Shown here: piece by piece, positions 56,732 through 64,000 of the stretch
Layout: each line of letters opens with the position of its first letter
Numbering within the stretch: the first letter of the stretch is position 1
Assembly: GCA_964036045.1 (NCBI GenBank)
Contig: OZ038401.1
Coordinates: 31,632,397-31,696,396 of the forward strand
From: Eutreptiella sp. 'Long Island Sound 2002'
Taxonomy: Eukaryota > Euglenozoa > Euglenophyceae > Eutreptiales > Eutreptiaceae
Direction of reading: 5' to 3'
Length of the DNA stretch: 64,000 nucleotides
The notes under the pieces: model-generated
The model's database searches: none
The model's input: only the letters and a program-made list of their open reading frames with translations
Told to the model about the DNA's origin: nothing
Position numbers and translations under genes: made by a program

Positions 56732-58253
56732 TACCGGCTAAAACATGCTTTACATACCTTGGATGATCATTTTAGGTGATCACGGTATCAAAAAAACAAG
56801 TTGCGAAAACTTCGATTTTTGAGCTGCCCAGGGTGAAAAACTGCACTAGCAAGTTGTGTACCAATCCCTTGGGAGCCCCCCCCCCCCCCCCCACCCCCGG
56901 GACCTAATACCCAAATAGGGTGAAAAAGATGTACATACGGCCTAAAATATGCTTTACATACCTTGGATGATCATTTTAGGTGGTCACAATATCAGAAAAA
57001 CAAGTTTCAAAAACTTCCATTTTTGAGCTATCCGGGGTGAAAAACTGCATAAGCAGGTTGTGTACCAATCCCTTGGGAGACCCCCCCCCCCCTTGGACCT
57101 AATTCCCAAATGGGGTGAAAAACACGTAAATACGGCCTAAAACATGCTTTACATACCTTGGGTGGTCATTTTAGGTGATCACAATATCACAAAAACGAGT
57201 TTCAAAAACTTCCATTTTTGAGCTGTCCGGGGTGAAAAACTGCATAAGCAGGTTGTGTACCAATCCCCTAGGAGCCCCCCCCCCCCCCCCCCGCCCGGAC
57301 CTGATTCCCAAATAGGGTGAAAAACACGTGAATGCGACCTAAAACATGCTTTGCATAGCATGGATGATCATTTTGGGTGGTCACAATATCAAAAAAACAA
57401 GCTTTGAAAACTTCGATTTTTGAGCTGCCCAGGGTGAAAAACTGCACTAGCAAGTTGTGTACCAATCCCTTGGGAGCCCCCCCCCCCCCCCCACCCCCGG
57501 GACCTAATACCCAAATAGGGTGAAAAAGATGTACATACGGCCTAAAATATGCTTTACATACCTTGGATGATCATTTTAGGTGGTCACAATATCAGAAAAA
57601 CAAGTTTCAAAAACTTCCATTTTTGAGCTATCCGGGGTGAAAAACTGCATAAGCAGGTTGTGTACCAATCCCTTGGGAGACCCCCCCCCCCCTTGGACCT
57701 AATTCCCAAATGGGGTGAAAAACACGTAAATACGGCCTAAAACATGCTTTACATACCTTGGGTGGTCATTTTAGGTGATCACAATATCACAAAAACGAGT
57801 TTCAAAAACTTCCATTTTTGAGCTGTCCGGGGTGAAAAACTGCATAAGCAGGTTGTGTACCAATCCCCTAGGAGCCCCCCCCCCCCCGCCCGGACCTGAT
57901 TCCCAAATAGGGTGAAAAACACGTGAATGCGACCTAAAACATGCTTTGCATAGCATGGATGATCATTTTGGGTGGTCACAATATCAAAAAAACAAGCTTT
58001 GAAAACTTCGATTTTGAGCTGCCCAGGGTGAAAAGGTGCATAAGCGGGTTGTGCACCAGTCCCTTGGGAGCCCCCCCCCCCCCCCCGGACCTAATACCCA
58101 AATGGGGTGAAAAACATGTACGTACGGCCTAAAACATGCTTTGCATACCTTGGATGGTCATTTTGGGTGGTCACAATATCAAACAAACAAGTTTCGAAAA
58201 CTTCGATTTTTGAGCTGTCCAAGGTGAAAATCTGCATAAGCAAGTTGTGTACT
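56732..58253 (+). repeat. A-monomer block 9 with a ~604-bp tandem duplication
   Basis: The three-monomer segment from about 56,826 is repeated from about 57,428 with almost no change except poly-C length. After it the sequence follows 53,160 onward. Confidence 0.85.
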
Positions 58254-58878
58254 GGCCCATTCACTAGGCCATTATTGGTGGAAACAGTCATTTCGCATCT
58301 TTGGCACGGGTTGTGGACGGCCCCAGGCAAGGCTAGAGACTGCAAAAAACGTCCTTCCGTATCCTAGTAGGCATATGCTGTTACAACATCCCCACTTGCA
58401 CCCCTCAGAGTAGGTACCACGGGGTCACCGAGGTCGACGAACATAGCAAAAATGGCTGAAAAGTGCATAAACTGCATAAGCGCTCGTCCCACTCCGCCCC
58501 ATACAAACCCCATAGAGTCGGGACCCGGAAAAACTTTTTCGGCTCAAAATCGAAAAAAACCAAAAGATTCGTGATTTTCGACCCAAAAAAAGGGGGGGTC
58601 ATTTTTTGACCCCCCCCCCACCCCCACCCCCCCCCCTCCCTCAAAACCTGAAAAAAGTGGGTTTCAAGTGGGGGGGGTCTGGGGGGGTCCGGACCAAAAA
58701 CTCATTGGGGGATGCGTTTATTGGACAAAATAATGATTTTACAAGGGGTTAAACTAACAATTCAACCCCTTGGGGTAGGGTACGCGAATAGCCCCAAAAT
58801 GGCCAAAATGGGGGGTAGGTGGCGTTTTCCCCTATATACGCCTGCCTGGCTTTGATCTAACAACCTCTGCGAGGTGAT
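58254..58878 (+). repeat. B module 11
   Basis: B8-type copy. Its right end joins a C module, not an A or D element. Confidence 0.9.
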
Positions 58879-59032
58879 TTCGGGGCTTTTGGGGGGCCCA
58901 TGGCTCGGACTATATGGGCTTGGCGGCCACTATGTAGGTCCCCATGGGTGCTCACGTACCCGTATTGTCACTGAATCATCAACGAAACCCATCTCAGGGG
59001 CGACAGAAGGGTTTCCGAAAAAGTCCGAAAAT
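58879..59032 (+). repeat. C module, partial
   Basis: About 154 bp of C beginning TCGGGGCTTTTGGGG and ending at a D joint at 59,033; shares CCATGGCTCGGACTA with the 62,3xx copy. Confidence 0.85.
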
Positions 59033-59831
59033 TCTATTGCCTTCGGCAAGTCCACCTCGCAGAGAATCTACCGCGAGCAACACACACCCAAAATAGGGTG
59101 GAAACTACATAAATACCGGCTAAAACATGCTTTACATACCTTGGATGATCATTTTAGGTGATCACGGTATCAAAAAAACAAGTTTCGAAAACTTCGATTT
59201 TTGAGCTGCCCAGGGTGACAAACTGCATAAGCAGGTTGTGTACCAATCCCTTGGGAGACCCCCCCCCCCCCTTGCACCTAATACCCAAATCGGGTGAAAA
59301 ACACGTAAATACGGCCTAAAACATGCTTTACATACCTTGGGTGGTCATTTTAGGTGATCACAATATCACAAAAACAAGTTTCAAAAACTTCCATTTTTGA
59401 GCTGTCCGAGGTGACAAACTGCATTAGCAGGTTGTGCACCCGTCCCTTGGGAGACCCCCCCCCCCGACCTAACACCCAAAAAGGGTGAAAAACACGTAAA
59501 TACGGCCTAAAACATGCTTTCCATAGATTGGATGGTCATTTTAGGTGGTCACAATATCAAAAAACAACAAGTTTCGAAAACTTCGATTTTTGAGCTGTCC
59601 GGGTTGAAAAACTGCATAAGCAGGTTGTGTACCCGTCCCTTGGGAGCCCCCCCCCCCCCCCCGGACCTAACACCCAAATAGGGTGAAAAACACGTAAATA
59701 TGGCCTAAAACATGCTTTCCATAGCTTGGATGGTCATTTTGGGTGGTCACAATATCAAAAAAACAAGTTTCGAAAACTTCGATTTTTGAGCTGTCCAAGG
59801 TGAAAATCTGCATAAGCAGGTTGTGTGCACT
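59033..59831 (+). repeat. A-monomer block 10
   Basis: About four monomers after a D joint; one has an unusual AAAACAACAAG insertion near 59,560. Confidence 0.85.
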
Positions 59832-60467
59832 GGCCCATTCACTAGGCCATTATTGGTGGAAACAGTCATTTCGCATCTTTGGCACGGGTTGTGGACGGCC
59901 CCAGGCAAGGCTAGAGACTGCAAAAAACGTCCTTCCGTATCCTAGTAGGCATATACTGTCACAACATCCCCACTTGCACCTCTCAGAGTAGGTACCACGG
60001 GGTCACCGAGGTCGACGAACATAGCAAAAATGGCTGAAAAGTGCATAAACTGCACCAGCGCTCGTCCCACTCCGCCCCATACAAACCCCATAGAGTCGGG
60101 ACCCGGAAAAACTTTTTCGGCTCAAAATCGAAAAAAACCAAAAGATTCATGATTTTCGACCCAAAAAAAGGGGGGGTCATTTTTTGACCCCCCCCCACCC
60201 CCCCCCCACCCCCACCCCCCCCCTCCCTCAAAACCTGAAAAAAGTGGGTTTCAAGTGGGGGGGGTCTGGGGGGGGTCCGGACCAAAAACTCATTGGGGGA
60301 TGCGTTTATTGGACAAAATAATGATTTTACAAGGGGTTAAACCAACAATTCAACCCCTTGGGGTAGGGTACGCGAATAGGCCCAAAAAGGCCAAAATGGG
60401 GGGTATGTGGCGTTTTCCCCATATATACGCCTGCCTGGCTTTGATCTAACAACCTCTGCGAGGTGAT
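59832..60467 (+). repeat. B module 12
   Basis: B8-type copy; with its flanks it repeats about 53,290-54,290 at an offset near 6.44 kb. Confidence 0.9.
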
Positions 60468-61641
60468 TCTATTGCCTTCGGCAAGTCTACCTCGCAGAGA
60501 ATCTACCCCAGGCAAAACACACCCTAAATAGGGTAAAAACTATATAAATACAAGCTAAAGTATGCTTTACATAGCTTGGATGGTCATTTTAGGTGATCAC
60601 AATATCAAAAACATAAGTTTCGTAAACTTCGATTTTTGAGGTGCCCAGGGTGAAAAACTGCATTAGCAGGTTGTGTACCAATCTCTTGGGAGGACCCCCC
60701 CCCCGAACCTGATACCCAAATAGGGTGGAAAACACGTAAATACGGCCTAAAACATGCTTTACATACCTTGGATGGTCATTTTAGGTGGCCACAATATCAA
60801 AAAAACAGATTTCGAAACCTTCGATTTTTGAGCTGCCCAGGGTGAAAAACTGCATAAGCAGGTTGTGTACCAATCCCTTGGGAGGACCCCCCCCCGTGCG
60901 CCCAATACCCTAATAGGGTGAAAAACACGTAAATACGGTCTGAAACATGCTCCAAATACCTTGGATGGTCATTTTAGGTGGCCAGAATATCATAAAAACA
61001 ACTTTCGAAAACTTCGATTTTTGAGCTGGCCATGGTGAAAAACTGCATAAGCACGTTGTGTACCCATCCCTTGGGACCCCCCCCCCCCCCCCCGGACCCA
61101 ATACCCAAATATGGTGAAAAAATGTGAATACGGCCTAAAACATGCTTTACATACCTTGGATGGTTATTTTAGGTGGCCACAATATCAAAAAAACAGATTT
61201 CGAAACCTTCGATTTTTGAGCTGTGGGATGAAAACTGCATAAGCAGGTTGTGTACCAATCCCTTGGGAGGACCCCCCCCCGTGCGCCCAATACCCAAATA
61301 GGGTGAAAAACACGTAAATACGGTCTGAAACATGCTTTAAATACCTTGGATGGTCATTTTAGGTGGCCACAATATCATAAAAACAACTTTCGAAAACTTC
61401 GATTTTTGAGCTGGCCATGGTGAAAAACTGCATAAGCAGGTTGTGTACCAATCTCTTGGGAGACCCCCCCCCATGCGGCCAATACCCAAATAGGGTGAAG
61501 AACATGTAAACACGGCCTAAAACATGCTTTACATACCTTGGATGATCATTTTGAGTGGTCACAATGTCAAAAAAACAAAGTTCGAAAACTTCGATTTTTG
61601 AGCTGCCCGGGGTGAAAAACTGCATAAGCAGGTTGTGTACC
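60468..61641 (+). repeat. A-monomer block 11
   Basis: About five monomers. Two variants with GTGCGCCCAATACCC and GAGCTGGCCATGG alternate, a local two-monomer repeat of about 360-370 bp (near 60,890 and 61,280). Confidence 0.85.
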
Positions 61642-62289
61642 GGCCCATTCACTAGGCCTTTATTGGTGGAAATAGCCATTTCGCGTCTTTGGCACGGGCA
61701 TTTGACCGGCCCTCGGCAAAGCTACAGACTGCACAAAACGTCCTTCCGTATCCTAGTAGGCATATACTGTCACAACATCCCCACTCACACCCCTCAGAGT
61801 GGGTACCACGGGGTCACCAAGGTCGCCAAAACCGCCAACATAGCAAAAATGGCTGAAAAGTGCATAAACTGCATCAGCGCTCGTCCCACTCCGCCCCATA
61901 CAAACCCCATAGAGTCGGAACCCGGAAACACTTTTTCGGCTCAAAATCGAAAAAAACCAAAAGATTCATGATTTTCGACCCAAAAAAAGGGGGGGTCATT
62001 TTTTGACCCCCCCCCCCACCCCCCCACCCCCACCCCCACCCCACTCCCTCAAAACCTCAAAAAAGTGGGTTTCAAGTGGGGGGGGGTCTGGGGGGGTCCG
62101 GACCAAAAACTCATTGGGGGATGCATTTATTGGACAAAATAATGATTTTACAAGGGGTTAAACTAACAATTCAACCCCTTGGGGTAGGGTACGCGAATAG
62201 GCCCAAAAAGGCCAAAATGGGGGGGTATGTGGCGTTTTCCCCATATATACGCCTGCCTGGCTTTGATCTAACAACCTCTGCGAGGTGAT
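61642..62289 (+). repeat. B module 13, left arm of the palindrome
   Basis: 63-codon minus frame 61,753-61,944. Ends CTCTGCGAGGTGAT and runs into a C module. Confidence 0.9.
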
Positions 62290-62484
62290 TTCGGAAATCT
62301 TGCAGGTGTCACTAAACAGCCTACACAACGGCAATTTCGGGGCTTTTGGAGGGGCCATGGCTCGGACTAGATGGGCTTGGCGGTCACTATGTGGGTCCCC
62401 ATGGGTGCTCAAGTAGCCGTATTGTCACTAAATCATCACCCAAACGCATCCCAGGGGCGACAATAGGGTTTCCGAAAAGGTCGA
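62290..62484 (+). repeat. C module at the centre of the palindrome
   Basis: One ~195-bp C unit in the usual orientation; the orientation of everything else flips immediately after it. Confidence 0.85.
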
Positions 62485-63105
62485 ATCACCTCGCAGAGGT
62501 TGTTAGATCAAAGCCAGGCAGGCGTATATATGGGGAAAACGCCACATACCCCCCATTTTGGGCCTATTCGCGTACCCTACCCCAAGGGGTTGAATTGTTA
62601 GTTTAACCCCTTGTAAAATCATTATTTTGTCCAATAAACGCATCCCCCAATGAGTTTTTGGTCCGGACCCCCCCAGACCCCCCCCCCACTTGAAACCCAC
62701 TTTTTAGGGGGGGGGGGTGGGGGGGGGGGGTCAAAAATGTCGAAAAAATGACCCCCCCTTTTTTTGGGTCGCAAATCATGAATCTTTTGGTTTTTTTCGA
62801 TTTTGAGCCGAAAAAGTGTTTCCGGGTCCCGACTCCATAGGGTTTGTATGGGGCGGAGTGGGACGAGCGCTTATGCAGTTTATGCACTTTTCAGCCATGT
62901 ATGCTATGTTGGCGGTTTTGGCAACCTCGGTGAACCCGTGGTACCCACTCCGAGGGGTGCGAGTGGGGATGTTGTGACAGTATATGCCTACTAGGATACG
63001 AAAGGACGTTTTTTGCCGTGTCTACCCCTGCTTATGGCCGTTCACAACCCGTGCCAAAGACGCGAAATGACTGTTTCCACCAATAATGGCCTAGTGAATG
63101 GGGAG
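62485..63105 (-). repeat. B module 14, inverted
   Basis: Reads ATCACCTCGCAGAGGTTGTT at its left end, the reverse complement of every other B end. The 63-codon frame is on the plus strand here (62,803-62,994). It lacks AACCTCAAAA-type text near the poly-G tract. Confidence 0.9.
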
Positions 63106-64000
63106 GTACACAACCTGCTTATGCAGTTTTTCACCCCAGGCAGCTCAAAAATCGAGGTTTTCGAAACTTGTTTTTTTGATATTGTGACCACCCAAAATGA
63201 CATTTCAAACTATGCAAAGCATGTTTTAGGCCGTATTTACGTGTTTTTCACCCTATTTGGGTGTTAGGTCGGGGGGGGGGGGGTCTCCCAAGGGACGGGT
63301 GCACAACCTGCTTATGCAGTTTTTCAACCCGGACAGCTCAAAAATCGAGGTTTTCGAAACTTGTTTTTTTGATATTGTGACCACCCAAAATGACATTTCA
63401 AGCTATGCAAAGCATGTTTTAGGCCGTATTTACGTGTTTTCACCCTATTTGGCTATCAGGTCGGGGGGGGGGGGGTCTCCCAAGGGACGGGTGCACAACC
63501 TGCTTATGCAGTTTTTCAACCCGGACAGCTCCAAAATCGAAGTTTTCGAAACTTGTTTTTTTGATATTGTGACCACCCGAAATGACCATCCAAGCTATGG
63601 AAAGCATGTTTTAGGCCGTATTTACGTGTTTTTCACCCTATTTGGGTATCAGGTCCCCGGGGGGGGGGGGGTGTCTCCCAAGGGACGGGTGCACAACCTG
63701 CTTATGCAGTTTTTCACCCCGGACAGCTCAAAAATGGAAGTTTTTGAAACTTGTTTTTGTGATATTGTGATCACCTAAAATGACCATCCAAGGTATGTAA
63801 AGCATGTTTTAGGCCGTATTTACGTGTTTTTCACCCGATTTGGGTATTAGGTGCAAGGGGGGGGGGGGGTCTCCCAAGGGATTGGTACACAACCTGCTTA
63901 TGCAGTTTGTCACCCTGGGCAGCTCAAAAATCGAAGTTTTCGAAACTTGTTTTTTTGATACCGTGATCACCTAAGGTATGTAAAGGTATGTAAAGCATGT
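63106..64000 (-). repeat. A monomers, inverted, running off the window
   Basis: About four to five monomers of the GCACCCGTCCC sub-family in reverse orientation. Three keep a shared frame open from 63,257 to 63,778 (173 codons) on the plus strand. The end of the array is not reached. Confidence 0.9.

Larger units (their letters stand above)
38741..64000. repeat. Higher-order satellite array (modules A, B, C, D)
   Basis: From 38,741 to the window end nearly all sequence is built from four repeated parts. A: ~190-200-bp monomers with the fixed blocks AAACATGCTTTACATACC, TTGGATGGTCATTTTAGG, CTTCGATTTTTGAGCTG and GCATAAGCAGGTTGTG, then a run of about 7-23 C. B: a ~640-bp module, fourteen copies. 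C: a ~196-bp module. D: TTCTATTGCCTTCGGCAAG plus TCCACCTCGCAGAG. A fills about 15 kb, roughly 75-80 monomers by length. All run in one direction to about 62,484 and in the opposite direction after it. No transposase or host gene lies inside. Confidence 0.95.

Noticed and set aside
38741-64000. CRISPR array
   Set aside because: Monomers are ~195 bp with variable poly-C, there are no unique spacers of uniform size, no cas genes, and the context is eukaryotic.
1-64000. Dinoflagellate spliced-leader sequence or gene
   Set aside because: I looked for the conserved TTTTGGCTCAAG ending on both strands and did not find it; the lineage therefore remains a guess.

Overview
The window looks like nuclear DNA of a eukaryote, most likely a unicellular alga or other protist. 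The signs are short GT-AG introns, a non-LTR retrotransposon with an RNase H domain, tRNA-like repeat heads, long microsatellites and about 25 kb of satellite DNA. There is no bacterial operon structure and no rRNA or CRISPR. A compact head-to-tail gene array with 86-base spacers, each with a splice-acceptor-like site just before the next start codon, recalls dinoflagellate tandem genes. That lineage guess is an inference; no spliced-leader gene was found.

Layout: (1) 1-15,487 is a tandem array of thirteen ~1.21-kb units on the minus strand (the leftmost is cut by the window edge). Each unit fits a three-exon gene for a ~309-aa protein: a GPP34/GOLPH3-like N-terminal part, then a von Willebrand A domain resembling the N-terminus of Integrator subunit 6 (INTS6) with its metal-site residues kept, then a short tail. 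Seven of the twelve complete units look intact; five carry a frameshift or stop. (2) 15,488-18,650 holds microsatellites, candidate exons of a small membrane protein, a 78-nt hairpin, a diverged repeat pair and two convergent tRNA-like SINE heads. (3) 18,650-22,740 is a decayed, 5'-truncated LINE on the minus strand (end of endonuclease, reverse transcriptase, Cys/His linker, RNase H). (4) 22,740-38,740 is mostly unrecognised, with a possible tandem-PHD-like zinc-finger exon, a coiled-coil exon, an A/C-rich open frame, several minisatellites and long G runs. (5) 38,741-64,000 is a satellite array of poly-C-bearing monomers of about 190-200 bp (A), fourteen copies of a ~640-bp module (B), a ~196-bp module (C) and a hairpin-rich joint (D). 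These form higher-order repeats of ~2 kb, a 4.28-kb segmental duplication, and an orientation switch near 62.4 kb that makes a large palindrome.

The two most distinctive things are the GPP34-VWA gene array with its possible polycistronic, trans-spliced layout, and the higher-order poly-C satellite whose B module keeps a 63-codon open frame in most copies. No pathway links the regions; the coding content is otherwise sparse and strongly repeat-driven.
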